NCBI GenBank assembly: GCA_021846505.1
Contig: JAJZWV010000036.1
Span: 1-39,471, forward strand
Reading direction: 5' to 3'
Source of the DNA: Bacillota bacterium
GTDB lineage: Bacteria; Bacillota; Sulfobacillia; Sulfobacillales; JAIMBI01
Length of the DNA stretch: 39,471 nucleotides
Below, in pieces: positions 7,983 through 17,753 of the stretch. Every line of letters begins with the position of its first letter. The first letter of the stretch is position 1. The position numbers were made by a program, and so were the translations under genes. Under the pieces are notes generated by a model. It made no database searches. It was not told the DNA's origin and saw only the letters and a program-made list of their open reading frames with translations.

Positions 7983-10532
7983 ATGGCTAACTTTCTCACC
8001 AATTGGCTGAATCGGTTTTCGGAGCGGGAGGTGCGCCGTTACCAGGTGTGGGCCCGCCAGGTGAACGCGCTCGAGGCGGAAGTTCAGGCGCTGACGGACG
8101 AGCAGCTCCGGGCGAAGACGGACGAGTTTCGCCAGCGCCACGAAGAGGGCGAAACCCTGGATCAGCTTTTGCCCGAAGCGTTTGCAGCGGTGCGCGAAGC
8201 GGCCGTGCGGGCCCTAGGCCAGCGCCACTTTGATGTCCAGCTGGTGGGGGGCATGGCCCTGCATGACGGGCGCGTCGCCGAGATGAAAACCGGTGAGGGC
8301 AAAACCTTGGTCGCAACCCTGCCGGCTTATCTCAACGCGCTGGCGGGCGAGGGCGTGCACATCGTGACCGTCAACGACTACCTGGCGCGCCGAGACGCCG
8401 AGTGGATGGGTGCGATTTACGCGCGCCTGGGGCTGTCGGTCGGAATCATCCAGCACGACTTAGATTCTGACCAGCGGCGGGTGGCCTACGGGTCGGACAT
8501 CACCTATGGCACCAACAACGAGTTTGGGTTTGACTATCTGCGCGACAACATGGTGGTGGACGCCAGCGAGCGCGTCCAGCGCTCCCTGCACTACGCCATT
8601 GTCGACGAGTGCGACTCCATCCTGATTGACGAGGCGCGCACGCCGCTGATTATCTCGGGCCAAGCGGACCGGCCGACGGAGCTGTACTACCAGTTTGCCC
8701 GCATGGTGAAGAACTTGAAGCTGGAGACCGATTACACCGTCGACGAGAAGCTCAAGACGGTGGCCCCCACCGAGGCAGGCATTGCCAAGGTGGAGCGCAT
8801 GATGGGCGTGCCTAATTTGTACGACCACCAGCACCTGGACCTGTCGCGCTATCTGAACCACGCCCTGCGCGCCAAGGCGCTGATGCTCCGCGACCGGGAC
8901 TACGTGGTAAAAGATGGCGAAGTGATTATCGTCGACGAGTTTACCGGCCGCCTGATGATTGGCCGGCGGTACTCGGACGGCCTGCACCAGGCGATCGAGG
9001 CCAAAGAAGGCGTCAAAATCATGGACGAGACGCAGACGCTGGCCACCATCACCTTCCAGAATTACTTTCGGATGTACCAGAAGCTCTCGGGCATGACGGG
9101 CACGGCCATCACGGAGGAAGAAGAGTTCCGCAAGATTTACGGCTTAGACGTCATCGCGATTCCCACCAACGAGCCTATGATTCGGGTTGACCACCCCGAC
9201 GAGGTTTACAAGACAGAGGCGGCGAAGTTCCGCGCCGTGGTCCGCGAAATTGTTGAGCTGTATCAGCGGGGGCAGCCCGTGCTGGTGGGCACGGTCTCCA
9301 TTGAAAAGTCCGAGCAGCTGTCGAACCTGCTGACCGCTGCGGGGGTTCCGCACAACGTCTTGAACGCCAAGCAGCACGAGCGCGAGGCGCACGTGATCGA
9401 GTCGGCCGGCCAGCGCGGGCAGGTGACGATTGCCACCAATATGGCCGGCCGCGGCACCGACATTAGGTTGGGTGAAGGCGTGGTGGAGCTGGGGGGCCTG
9501 CACATCATCGGGACCGAGCGCCACGAGGCTCGCCGCATTGACAACCAGCTGCGCGGCCGGTCGGGGCGCCAGGGCGACCCCGGCTCCAGTCGGTTCTATC
9601 TGTCGCTGGAGGACGACTTCCTCCGGCTGTTTGCGGCTCCCGCCATTGGGGGGCTCATGAACCGCATGGGCGTGGAGGAAGACGAGCCGATTTCTCACCC
9701 CATGCTGACGCGCGCCATTGAGAACGCGCAGAAGAAAATGGAGGCGCGCAACTTCGAGATTCGCAAGCAGCTGCTGCAGTACGACGACGTGATGAACGCT
9801 CAGCGCGAGATTGTCTACAAGCAGCGGTTCGAGATTCTGACCAACGAGAGCTTGCGGGAGCAAATCTTGGGGCTGGTGCGGGAAGTCATCACCGACGCCA
9901 TCGCAATTCACTGCCCGCAGAACCAGCACGCAGAGGAGTGGGACCTGGCCCCCCTCATTGAAAGCCTGACGGAATTTTGCCTGTCCCCAGGGCAGGTGAG
10001 TCCCGAGTCCCTGCAGGGATTTGGGCGCGATGCCCTGGCCGATGACCTGATGGAGCTGGCGGAGCGAAACTACGCCCAGAAGGAACAGGAGATCGGCGAG
10101 GAAAACATGCGCCAGCTGGAGCGGGTGGTGTTTCTGCGCGTGGTGGACAGCAAGTGGATGGAGCACTTGGATGCCATGGACGCGCTTCGGGATGGCGTGG
10201 GGCTTCGCGCCTACGGCCAGATGGACCCGCTGGTGGAGTACAAGCGCGAGGCCTATGACATGTACCACGAGATGCTGGGCGCGATGCGCGAGGAGCTGGT
10301 GCGCATCATGTACCACATCGAAGTGGCGGAGGCCGAGCCGACGATCGAGCAGGGCGAGGAGTTGCCGCACATTCTGGAGGAGCGCCACGGCGATGACGTG
10401 GCGGCCCCGGCTCATCCCTTCCAAGTGATTCAAGGCGGATTGGCCGACGACGAACCCGGCCGCAACGACCCCTGCTGGTGCGGCAGCGGCAAGAAGTACA
10501 AGCGCTGCCACGGCTTGCAGAAGGCCAAGTAA
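7983..10532 (+). CDS. secA: Protein translocase ATPase SecA
   Basis: Motor ATPase that pushes unfolded preproteins through SecYEG. Visible landmarks in order: Walker A region [34 protein letters not shown], the DEAD-type [20 protein letters not shown], preprotein cross-linking domain, SGMTGTA, nucleotide-binding domain 2 [11 protein letters not shown] and [12 protein letters not shown], the helical scaffold ([17 protein letters not shown]), and a C-terminal zinc site [17 protein letters not shown]. 849 aa is normal for the family. ATG 7983 was chosen over a farther upstream ATG because GGGAGG lies ~11 nt before it and the protein then begins MANFL as expected. prfB starts 3 nt after the stop. 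Confidence 0.98.
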   Translation: MANFLTNWLNRFSEREVRRYQVWARQVNALEAEVQALTDEQLRAKTDEFRQRHEEGETLDQLLPEAFAAVREAAVRALGQRHFDVQLVGGMALHDGRVAEMKTGEGKTLVATLPAYLNALAGEGVHIVTVNDYLARRDAEWMGAIYARLGLSVGIIQHDLDSDQRRVAYGSDITYGTNNEFGFDYLRDNMVVDASERVQRSLHYAIVDECDSILIDEARTPLIISGQADRPTELYYQFARMVKNLKLETDYTVDEKLKTVAPTEAGIAKVERMMGVPNLYDHQHLDLSRYLNHALRAKALMLRDRDYVVKDGEVIIVDEFTGRLMIGRRYSDGLHQAIEAKEGVKIMDETQTLATITFQNYFRMYQKLSGMTGTAITEEEEFRKIYGLDVIAIPTNEPMIRVDHPDEVYKTEAAKFRAVVREIVELYQRGQPVLVGTVSIEKSEQLSNLLTAAGVPHNVLNAKQHEREAHVIESAGQRGQVTIATNMAGRGTDIRLGEGVVELGGLHIIGTERHEARRIDNQLRGRSGRQGDPGSSRFYLSLEDDFLRLFAAPAIGGLMNRMGVEEDEPISHPMLTRAIENAQKKMEARNFEIRKQLLQYDDVMNAQREIVYKQRFEILTNESLREQILGLVREVITDAIAIHCPQNQHAEEWDLAPLIESLTEFCLSPGQVSPESLQGFGRDALADDLMELAERNYAQKEQEIGEENMRQLERVVFLRVVDSKWMEHLDAMDALRDGVGLRAYGQMDPLVEYKREAYDMYHEMLGAMREELVRIMYHIEVAEAEPTIEQGEELPHILEERHGDDVAAPAHPFQVIQGGLADDEPGRNDPCWCGSGKKYKRCHGLQKAK

Positions 10533-10535
10533 ATC

Positions 10536-11679
10536 ATGTTGCACGACGAATTGATGGAGCGGCAGCGTGCCTTAGAAGCGCTGCTGCGCCGCATAAGGGG
10601 GTCTCTTTGACCCCGCTGCCCGATCCGAGGAGCTGGCTCGCCTAGAAGCCGCGATGGCGACTCCCACGCTGTGGGATGATCCGAGCGCGGCGCGCAGCCT
10701 CCTGAAGCGAGCCCGCATGCTGCAGGAGCCACTGCAGCGGTTTGCGGATGCGGAGCAGCGGCTGTCCGACCTAGGTGAGCTGTTGGTGCTAGTGGCCGAG
10801 GAAGTCGGCAGCGGCGGTGATGATGGCAGCACGCTCAAAGACTTGGAGCGGGAGGCGGGGTTGCTCGAGGCAGATCTCCGTGAGCAAGAGCTGGCGCTCA
10901 TCCTCACCGGCCCGCATGACGGACATGACGCGCTGCTCACGCTGCATGCCGGAGCGGGGGGCACCGACGCGCAGGATTGGGTTGAGATGCTGCTGCGGCT
11001 GTACCTCCGGTGGGCGGAGCGGCACCAGTTTGCCACCGAAATTTTGGACAGCCTGCCGGGCGAGGAGGCGGGGCTCAAAAGCGTGGTGGTGGCGGTGCGA
11101 GGCGACAACGCGTACGGCTACCTGCGCCCGGAGCGCGGAGTCCACCGCTTGGTGCGGATGTCGCCGTTTGACGCGTCTGGCCGGAGGCATACGTCGTTTG
11201 CGGCGGTGGAAGTCAGCCCCGACATGCCGGACGACAGCGAGATTGTCATTCGGCCGGAGGACGTGAAGGTTGACACCTTTCGGGCCAGCGGGGCCGGCGG
11301 CCAGCACGTGAACAAGACGGAGTCGGCGGTGCGGCTGACCCACCTGCCCACCGGGATTGTTGTGTCGTGCCAAAACGAGCGCTCACAGCACTCGAACCGT
11401 GAAATCGCATGGCGCCTCCTGCGGGCCAAGCTGGTGGAGCGGCAGGAGCAGGAGTTGCAGCGCCAAAAGGACGCCGTGCGCGGCAGCCAATCCGAGATTG
11501 GCTGGGGCAGCCAAATTCGGTCCTACGTGCTGCAGCCGTACACCGTGGCCCGGGATCACCGGACGCGCGTCGAGGTCGGCAACGTGCAAGGGGTGCTGGA
11601 CGGCGACATCGACCCGTTCATCCAAGCTTACTTGGAGGCGGAGGCGACTGGCGGCCTGAACCCCGAGACCCCCGAGTGA
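10536..11679 (+). CDS. prfB: Peptide chain release factor 2 (with programmed +1 frameshift)
   Basis: Recognises UGA and UAA stop codons and triggers release of the finished peptide. Translation starts at ATG 10536 (MLHDELMERQRALEALLRRI), meets an in-frame TGA at 10608-10610 and must shift +1 to continue in the frame that runs to 11679; the coding join is 10536..10607 with 10609..11679, about 380 aa. The second frame alone has no plausible early start. The tripeptide anticodon SPF (MSPFDASGRRHTSF) marks RF2, and the catalytic GGQ lies in ASGAGGQHVNKTESAVR. It is coupled to secA (3-nt gap) and overlaps the next gene by 4 nt. Confidence 0.97.
10596..10611 (+). promoter_or_regulatory. prfB autoregulatory frameshift site
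   Basis: AGGGGGTCTCTTTGAC holds the three known elements: an internal Shine-Dalgarno AGGGGG, the slippery codon CTT, and the weak stop TGA followed by C. When RF2 is scarce the ribosome pauses at TGA and slips to read GAC. The layout matches the Escherichia coli prfB site (AGGGGGTATCTTTGAC) at all but one position. Confidence 0.95.
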
Positions 11680-12356
11680 ACGCGCTGCGGATTGCCCTCG
11701 CGGTAATCCTGGTGGCCGTCCTGGGTCAGGTGCTGGTGCCGCCGGTCGTGGCGGGCCGAGCGGCGGCCGCTCTGCACACGGTCACCGGGCGGGCCAGCAC
11801 GGATCGCGTGGCGCTCACGGCCGTGCCGTTTTGGACGCTGGCGGCCGGGCAGCTGCAAGACGCCACCGTGGCCGTGTCGCACGCCACGGTGGCGCTGGAG
11901 GGGCATCCCCTGCAGGTGAGCCGGGTGACGGTGAGCTGGCAGCAGGGCCAGGTGGCGATGGGGCCTCTCTTGCAGCGCGGGCAGTTGGTCGCGGCGCGCG
12001 TGGGGCGCGTGCACCTCACGGTGAAGGTGGACGGGCCGGCGCTCGCGCGCTTCTTGGATGAGAGCGGGCGCGTGCGCGGCGCGGTGGTGACCGTGGGCGC
12101 TCACCACGTGACGCTGTCGGGCCAGGTGTCGCTGGGCTCGCTGCATGGCCGCATTGCGACGCGCGGGCGCTTGGCCATCTCTCCCGATGGGCAGGAGCTG
12201 CTGTTTGTGCCGCAAGTAGTGGACGGGCTGTCGCTGCCGCTGGCGGCCTCCCTGCCACTGCTGGACTTGGAGACGCTCAACCTCCCCGTGCCCCTTCACT
12301 TCTCCCGCGTCGCGCTGGCGCCGCCCTACATCGTGGCGGAGGCGCAGTCGCCGTGA
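11676..12356 (+). CDS. DUF2993 (LmeA-like) exported lipid-binding protein
   Basis: 226 aa with an N-terminal hydrophobic segment (ALRIALAVILVAVLGQVLV) acting as signal peptide or anchor. The rest is a beta-rich chain of the DUF2993 type: ALHTVTGRASTDRVALTAVP, then the repeated strand pattern around TVAVSHATVALEGHPLQVSR and VTVGAHHVTLSGQVSL. Family members in Actinobacteria (LmeA) bind phospholipids at the envelope; the same role here is inference. GTG 11676 overlaps the prfB stop (GTGA), and the stop overlaps the next start the same way, so prfB, this gene and the YitT gene are probably one transcript. Confidence 0.75.
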   Translation: MNALRIALAVILVAVLGQVLVPPVVAGRAAAALHTVTGRASTDRVALTAVPFWTLAAGQLQDATVAVSHATVALEGHPLQVSRVTVSWQQGQVAMGPLLQRGQLVAARVGRVHLTVKVDGPALARFLDESGRVRGAVVTVGAHHVTLSGQVSLGSLHGRIATRGRLAISPDGQELLFVPQVVDGLSLPLAASLPLLDLETLNLPVPLHFSRVALAPPYIVAEAQSP

Positions 12357-13219
12357 GCCAGCGGGACCGGCTGCCGTGGTGGGTTGCCGGCGGCGAGTGG
12401 GCCCTGATTGTGGCGGGCACCGCCATCACCGCGCTGGGGGTTAACCTGTTTTACGTGCCGAATCACATCGCGGATGGCGGAGTCACCGGCATTGGGATTA
12501 TGGTGCTGTACGCTTGGCACGTGCCGATTTGGGCCACGCTGGCGGTGCTGAACCTCCCCTTGCTGTGGCTCGCGCACCGCCTGTGGGGCGGGCGGGTCAG
12601 CACCCGGACGGTGGCGGGCGCGGCCCTGCTGTCGCTGTTTGTCGGCGTGCTAAACTTTCCGCCCGCGACACATGACCCGCTGCTGGCCACCGTATACGGC
12701 GGGCTGCTGTCGGGGGTGGGGCTTGGGCTAGTGTTTCGGAGCCGCGGCACGACCGGGGGTACGGACATTGTGGCCCGCTTCCTGGCTCACGTGCTGCCGG
12801 TGTCCACCGGACAAGCGATGCTGGCGGTGGACTTTTTCGTGATCGCCGGGATGGGCGTCATGTTCAACCCTACCGCCGCGATGTACTCCCTGATTGCGCT
12901 CTTTATCTCCACGCGGGCGTTGGACGTCGTACAGGAGGGCATTGCGTACGAGCGGGCCATCCTGATTTTGTCGCAGCAGGGCGACGAGATTGGCCGGAGG
13001 CTGCTGGAGGAGCTGGGCCGGGGCGTGACCCGGTGGCCGGTGACGGGCCTCTACACCGGGGATACCCGCCCGGCCGTGTACATCGTGATCAGCCGGTCGG
13101 AGCTCACCCGCTTGAAGGCGCTGGTGCACAGCGTTGACCCCACTGCGTTTTTGGTGGTGTCCCCTGCCCACGAAGTACTGGGGGAGGGCTTTCGCCCGTT
13201 TCCCCGCGAATTCAGCTAG
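12353..13219 (+). CDS. YitT family membrane protein
   Basis: 288 aa integral membrane protein of the YitT/YpjC (DUF161 + DUF2179) family. Five to six hydrophobic stretches occupy residues ~12-200, including GTAITALGVNLFYVPNHIADGG and the hallmark GLVFRSRGTTGGTDIVARFL. A cytosolic C-terminal DUF2179 domain follows (YERAILILSQQ, VTRWPVTGLYTGD, YIVISRSELTRLKALVHSVDP). The substrate is unknown; family members have been proposed as transporters. GTG 12353 overlaps the preceding stop. No terminator is seen after it. Confidence 0.9.
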   Translation: MSQRDRLPWWVAGGEWALIVAGTAITALGVNLFYVPNHIADGGVTGIGIMVLYAWHVPIWATLAVLNLPLLWLAHRLWGGRVSTRTVAGAALLSLFVGVLNFPPATHDPLLATVYGGLLSGVGLGLVFRSRGTTGGTDIVARFLAHVLPVSTGQAMLAVDFFVIAGMGVMFNPTAAMYSLIALFISTRALDVVQEGIAYERAILILSQQGDEIGRRLLEELGRGVTRWPVTGLYTGDTRPAVYIVISRSELTRLKALVHSVDPTAFLVVSPAHEVLGEGFRPFPREFS

Positions 13220-14686
13220 AGCGCCCCGGCTGTCAGAATCGTTCGGAGTGTCCCGACGTGGGCCGCGCAGATCTGCCTCGCTCTCTCTCCAAGCGCCACC
13301 GGCATTTGGTCTTCAAGCTCTAAGCGTTCGAGACCCGGGCGTATGGCGCCCTGTGGTCGACGAACGGGGGTGCGCGCGACCCTCGGCCTGTTTCGGGGGC
13401 TGCACGGCGGCCGCTGGCGCACACGCACCCGGCCGTGCCGCCGCCCCATGGATCCGCCAAGAACTTCGAAGCAAAGCTGATGAGGCTGGTGCCTCTTGCT
13501 GAACGCGCCATGGCAGCAGCGCACGCGGTGGCGAGATGACGCTGTGGGCGTGGTCGGGCGGACCGCCACGGCCACCATCCCGGCCGGTGCGGCGGACCTT
13601 TCCAGTGCGCCGATTGTGGAACGGGTGCACCCGCGTGAAAACGGAGGCTGACAGCCTGACCGGCGCTGGCCAGGCGATCGTGATGATCGATGACTACAGG
13701 TCGCCCACGAAGGGCCAATACCTGCCGGCGTCTGACCGCCAGTGTAGCCTGCCGAACCCGATGCTGAGCGCACACGAGGCTATCGGCTGCGCAATTTTCC
13801 CCAGCACAACACCCAGATTGTGGGGTGGGCTTTGAAACGCGACTGGACGCAGAGGCGCCGAGGCGGCGGCCGCCCACGCGTCGTTCAACACGCTGGACCT
13901 GGCCCAGGCGTGGGCGCTCCGGAACTTGCCCGGCACTGTGATGCCGATGAGCGTCAGCACCCGGGAGAGCTTGATGCTCGAGGGGGGTCCCCCGGGGCTG
14001 CGGGTGTTTTCCCGGGACCGCGCGGTGTTTCAGCAAGCGGCCAATCAAGGCTGGACCGTGCTGGCCACTGCCGGTGGCACAGAGGCTAAACAACCGGACC
14101 GGCCCGGCGGCACCCCCCTATCCCTCGTCGGACGCTGGTGGCGTCGGTGGGGCCCTGGCTGTATCCGAGTCACGGAGAATCAAAGAGAACACCACCTCGG
14201 CGAGGCGGTCTGGAGTGACTCACTGTCGCTGTGTCCTTGGGGCAGTGCCTGCGGCCCACTCGGCGCCATGGACGGGGCTCCTAGCCCGCGTATCATAGGG
14301 GGGTGCAAACTCCGGCATGCGGACGACCCTGGATGTGGCGTGGAACGGCAGCGTCAACACCGCCGTCTGGGGTTGCGTCTCCTGGGTTCTGCTTCTTCGG
14401 CGGCACCAGTGCGGCCGCCGCCGCTCAGCCGGCGGGACACCCGCTCGCGCAGCTGAACCCACGGCTGCACCAGATTTCGCAGAATCCCATTCTGTACGCC
14501 CGGGACTTTCACCGTGTCACGGAGGGCAGCCACACTTTCTTCGGGCCGGGCTACGGTCCGGGCCCTGGCTGCAACCTTCCCACAGGCCCCGTGCCAAGTG
14601 CCTGGTGTGTTCGCTGGCCAGGCGGTTCTGAGATCCATCCGGATGTCGGCCCGAGCTTCGGCGCTCAGGCCGCCTGCCGCTGTCGG
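13220..14686. other. Gene-poor, decayed stretch (~1.5 kb)
   Basis: No intact gene is convincing here. Short coding-like pieces in shifting plus-strand frames are listed separately (13440-14090). The part 14100-14686 holds only open frames with biased composition and no recognisable motif. It separates the plus-strand secA-prfB-yitT block from the minus-strand ABC operon. No repeats or IS ends were noticed. Confidence 0.6.
13440..14090 (+). pseudogene. Decayed gene remnant, identity unknown
   Basis: Successive plus-strand fragments look as if they once formed one protein: KNFEAKLMRLVPLAERAMAA (near 13460-13530), DAVGVVGRTATATIPAGAAD, then RNFPQHNTQIVGWA near 13790-13830, FETRLDAEA, and finally SFNTLDLAQAWALRNLPGTV, STRESLMLEGGPPGLRVFSR and DRAVFQQAANQGWTVLAT (13880-14080). 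Each switch needs a frame change or passes a stop. I cannot name the family. The amino-acid makeup of the pieces is more protein-like than the other frames, which is the only evidence. Confidence 0.35.
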
Positions 14687-15457
14687 CTAGTCCATGAGGC
14701 GCCGGGCGAGGCGGCGGCCCGGCAGCACCATAAACAGCAAGGTGTAGCCGACAATCCACAGCACGTCCTGCCACAGCGTAGCGGGAAACTGGCCCAGGAT
14801 GAGCGCCCGAGTGAGGTTCACCACGTGCACCAGCGGGGTCAGCAAGATAAAGTCTCGGATGATGGGAGGCAAGTGGGTCAGCGGAAAAAACACGCCAGAA
14901 AACATGAACATGGGGGTGATGACCAGGGTGAAGTAGTAAAAAAGCTGTTCGTGGTTCTTGGCGGTCGTGGCTACCCACAGAGCCGGGCCGGCAAAGAGCA
15001 TGCCCGTGACCAAGAGCGGCAGCGGCAGCAGCAGCGCCCACCAGCTGTGCACAATGCCCAGCGGCAGCAGCACCACCAGAAACACCAGCCCATACAGAAG
15101 GCTCCGGCAGGCTTCCCACAAGTACTCGCCGCCCACAATCTCCGCCGGGTGCAGGGGAGCGGTGATCATGGAGAGGTAGAGGCCGTTTTCGTTCAGGCGG
15201 TCATACGCCTCAAAGCTCATGTCAAACGTCACGGCGTTCATCGCCGTGACCGCCAGCAGGCCTGGCCCAATGAAGTCCACGAAGGGGTCTCCGCTCATCT
15301 TGGTCACGTAGGCGCCGAGGCCAAAGCCCAGCGCCAGCAAGTTGGTGAGCGGCTCTCCGAAATTCAGCAGCACGGAGCTCCGATAGTACTTTACCCACGA
15401 CAAAAAGTCACGGCGAAAAACCATCAGCGCTCCCTTGGTGAAGCGCGGCCACAGCAT
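14687..15457 (-). CDS. ABC-2 type transporter permease (NodJ-like)
   Basis: Membrane half of an exporter. 256 aa with six hydrophobic segments in the ABC-2 pattern: cytosolic N-terminus (FRRDFLSWVKYYRSSVLLNF), TM1 near LLALGFGLGAYV, TM2 at FIGPGLLAVTAMNAVTF, and later LFYYFTLVITPMFMFSGVFF with LPPIIRDFILLTPLVHVVNL, which resembles the ABC-2 signature region. It overlaps the ATPase stop by one base, so the two form a translationally coupled operon. Substrate unknown; NodJ-type permeases export lipids, polysaccharides or drugs. Confidence 0.9.
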   Translation of the reverse strand: MLWPRFTKGALMVFRRDFLSWVKYYRSSVLLNFGEPLTNLLALGFGLGAYVTKMSGDPFVDFIGPGLLAVTAMNAVTFDMSFEAYDRLNENGLYLSMITAPLHPAEIVGGEYLWEACRSLLYGLVFLVVLLPLGIVHSWWALLLPLPLLVTGMLFAGPALWVATTAKNHEQLFYYFTLVITPMFMFSGVFFPLTHLPPIIRDFILLTPLVHVVNLTRALILGQFPATLWQDVLWIVGYTLLFMVLPGRRLARRLMD

Positions 15458-16473
15458 CAGTCTCTCAGCTCCCTGCCGGTCAGGCGCAAGAATACATCCT
15501 CCAGCCCCGCCGGCCGCCGATACGACAGCGGCGGCGCGATGGCGGCGGCCACCCAGCGATCCAGGATGCGGGCCAGGTTGGGGCTAAACAGCACCCAGGA
15601 GTCACCCTGCCACTCGTGCCACGCCTCGTCCTCCGGGGAGAGGGCCGCCGCCAGCTGCTCGGCGGCGGCCGCGTCGAGGTCTGGGCACTCGAGGCATTCG
15701 CGTCCCACCAGCCGCTCGATAAGCTCGCGGGGCCGCCCGGCTTCGAGGATGTGGCCGTGGTCAATTACCACCAAGCGGTCACACAAGCGCTGCGCCTCGT
15801 CCATGTAGTGGGTGGTCAAGAGCACGGTGACGCCTTGCGCCTTGAGCTCGCGCACCTTGCGCCACACGAGGATGCGCGCCTGCGGGTCCAGACCGGTGGT
15901 GGGCTCGTCCAGCACCAAGAGGCGCGGCCGGCCCATGAGGGCGCGGGCAATGACCAGGCGGCGCCGCATGCCGCCCGAGAGCGCCCGCACCTGCTGGCCG
16001 GCTTTGCCGTCCAGCTGCATGAACTCCAACAGCTCCGCCGCGCGTTCCGAGGCGACCTGCGGGCTCAGCCCGTAGAACCGGCCGTGGATTTCGATGTTTT
16101 CGCGCACGGTGAGGGCGGGATCCAAGTAGTCTTCCTGGGATACCACCCCCAGCTGCGACTTGATGGCCCGCTGTCCCGGCTCGGCGGGGATACCCAGCAC
16201 GGATAGCGACCCCGCGGTGCGGCCGGTCAGGCAGCAAATCATGCGGATGGTGGTGGACTTGCCAGCGCCGTTGGGCCCCAGCAAGCCGAAGCACTCGCCT
16301 TCATACACGTCGAAGTCGATGCCGCCGACGGCCTCGAAATTGCCGAAGTGCTTGGTGAGACCCTTTGCCGCCACCGCGATCGCGGCACCCGGCGCCATGC
16401 TCAGAAAGGCCATGGGCGCACTGGCCCCGGGAGCCGCCGCGGGACGCTGGGGCGTGGGTGGATTAGTCGTCAT
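15457..16473 (-). CDS. ABC transporter ATPase (NodI/drug-exporter type)
   Basis: Energises the ABC-2 permease encoded next. Walker A is GLLGPNGAGKSTT, Q-loop GVVSQEDYLDP, ABC signature ALSGGMRRRL, Walker B LLVLDEPTTGLDP, and the switch His is in LLTTHYMDEAQRL. The C-terminal ~85 residues (after GHILEAGRPRELIERLVG) form the extra domain seen in NodI/DrrA-type ATPases. The first ~35 residues are Pro/Ala-rich and unusual, so translation might begin at a later Met (e.g. MAFLSMAPG). AGGGTGG lies just before the ATG used here. Confidence 0.92.
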   Translation of the reverse strand: MTTNPPTPQRPAAAPGASAPMAFLSMAPGAAIAVAAKGLTKHFGNFEAVGGIDFDVYEGECFGLLGPNGAGKSTTIRMICCLTGRTAGSLSVLGIPAEPGQRAIKSQLGVVSQEDYLDPALTVRENIEIHGRFYGLSPQVASERAAELLEFMQLDGKAGQQVRALSGGMRRRLVIARALMGRPRLLVLDEPTTGLDPQARILVWRKVRELKAQGVTVLLTTHYMDEAQRLCDRLVVIDHGHILEAGRPRELIERLVGRECLECPDLDAAAAEQLAAALSPEDEAWHEWQGDSWVLFSPNLARILDRWVAAAIAPPLSYRRPAGLEDVFLRLTGRELRD

Positions 16474-17161
16474 CCCACCCTGCTTCGCGCCCTCGGGCTA
16501 AATTCCTGCTCCCAGCGATCGGGGATCTAATGGCCCCGGCGCCATGGCAAGCGGCTCGCGCCCCGCCCGCGCTTTGCCTCACTTCACGCCGCTCCAACGG
16601 ATGGAAGGACTGGGGCACGACGCCCACCTCGTCCAGTTGGAGGTGGCGGGTGTCGTTGACCGCGATGGGGAAGCCGATGATGCTCCAGGTCGAGGACGTG
16701 CCCGGCGGCGCGGTGATGCCCATCGGGTAGGTCCACCGTCCCTGCACCTTCACGCCTGCGACCACGTAGTACCTCACCTCAAAAATATGGGCAGTGAGGG
16801 ACGGGAACGTGCGCGTGGCCTGAAAGGCATGTGGATTCGGGATTCTTGTGACCGTGCCCCCGGATGGGCCTGATGGGCCGCCCGGCGGCGCCACCGACCG
16901 ACGCACGAAAAGGGCGATGGCCACCGGGTGCGGTGCGCTGGCGGCCAGGCCGTGCACCGCCGGCAGTGCCCGCGCCAGCAACAGCGCGGCGGCGCCCGCA
17001 GCGAGCAGCCAGCAGGTCGGCCGCCGGTGGGTTGGATGCGGCAGCGTGTCGCGTCGGCGGCCGCGGCCAAAGTGGTGGGAGGGGTCTAGTGCAGGGGGGC
17101 CATGCTTGTTGAGTCACTCCAGCGCGGCGTCTTCGGGCTCGCGCTCCCGGTGGTCACTCAT
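16463..17161 (-). pseudogene. Anti-sigma-factor-like membrane protein with in-frame stop
   Basis: ATG at 17161 overlaps the TGA of the sigma-factor remnant (ATGA). After 15 codons (MSDHREREPEDAALE) an in-frame TGA occurs at 17116-17114, and the same frame then stays open to 16463: a basic stretch, a membrane segment (CWLLAAGAAALLLARALP), a Pro/Gly linker and a soluble part (SLTAHIFEVRYYVVAGVKVQ, STWSIIGFPIAVNDTRHLQL). Position after an ECF sigma gene and one TM segment suggest an anti-sigma factor. The TGA follows Glu in a poorly structured region, so nonsense mutation is the likely reading. Its end overlaps the ABC ATPase start. Confidence 0.55.
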
Positions 17162-17502
17162 CGGTGTCCCTCCCAATCTTGCGAAAGTGCTTTCGCGCCC
17201 GATACAGCCGAGGCCGGGGCTGAGGCTCGGAGAGGCCGACCGCCCCCGCGATGTCAGCGGTGGAATAGTCGGCGCAGCAAAACAGCCACAGCACTTGCTG
17301 GTCTTTTGGCGGGAGGCGGTCAATCAAGTCCACACTAGCACCGCATGGCCGTGCGGGCGGCAGGGGGCCGGGCTTGCTCGGAGAGGGGAAGGGTGCGGGC
17401 GCGGCGACGCGCATCGACGGCGGCGTGGTGTGCGACCACGATCAGCCATCCCGCATGGATGGCGCGCTCGCTTCTGACCTGGCGATACAGGCGCAGAAAC
17501 AT
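17154..17502 (-). pseudogene. ECF sigma factor remnant, truncated and frameshifted
   Basis: On the minus strand, from 17502, FLRLYRQVRSERAIHAGWL, IVVAHHAAVDARRRART is the end of ECF sigma region 2; the part before it (helices that bind core RNA polymerase and the -10) is missing, with a TAA directly upstream. After a frame change near 17340, region 4 follows: LIDRLPPKDQQVLWLFCCAD, YSTADIAGAVGLSEPQ, LYRARKHFRKIGRD, the helix-turn-helix that binds -35. So both halves are recognisable but the gene is dead. A better preserved ECF/anti-sigma pair lies at 24.2-25.7 kb. Confidence 0.7.
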
Positions 17503-17753
17503 TTACTGGGCGACGCTCCGCGGTTACTCCCTCGGGCACCGGCAGCGAGATTGGGAATGGGCAGCGCGGGCTGTGGTGGTGCCGCGACCGCTAACGCGCT
17601 CCCTCGGACGCGCCGCCGGCGAGCCTGCCAGCACGGGGAGCGGGTCAAACCGGCGCGGCCCTCCCCCGGTCGCCCAACCCAATTGGACGGATGTGGTAGG
17701 GTGGGACAAGTGGCAGGCACACGAGTGCCCGCCCAAAGAGGGAGAGTGATCCC

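Noticed and set aside
9144-10544. Long minus-strand open frame over secA (466 codons)
   Set aside because: Antisense to the SecA C-terminal half; Leu/His-rich with no motif.
10654-11679. prfB as a 341-codon gene starting at ATG 10654
   Set aside because: The upstream ATG 10536, frameshift site and conserved N-terminal sequence across the junction show the longer recoded gene.
14303-15808. Long plus-strand open frame (501 codons)
   Set aside because: It is antisense to the ABC-2 permease and ATPase genes, which carry all family motifs; its composition (His/Gln-rich) is typical of antisense shadow frames.
17114-17116. In-frame TGA in the anti-sigma-like frame as a second selenocysteine codon
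   Set aside because: It follows Glu-15 in an unstructured N-terminal stretch, no Cys is expected there, and the preceding sigma gene is itself broken; nonsense mutation is simpler.
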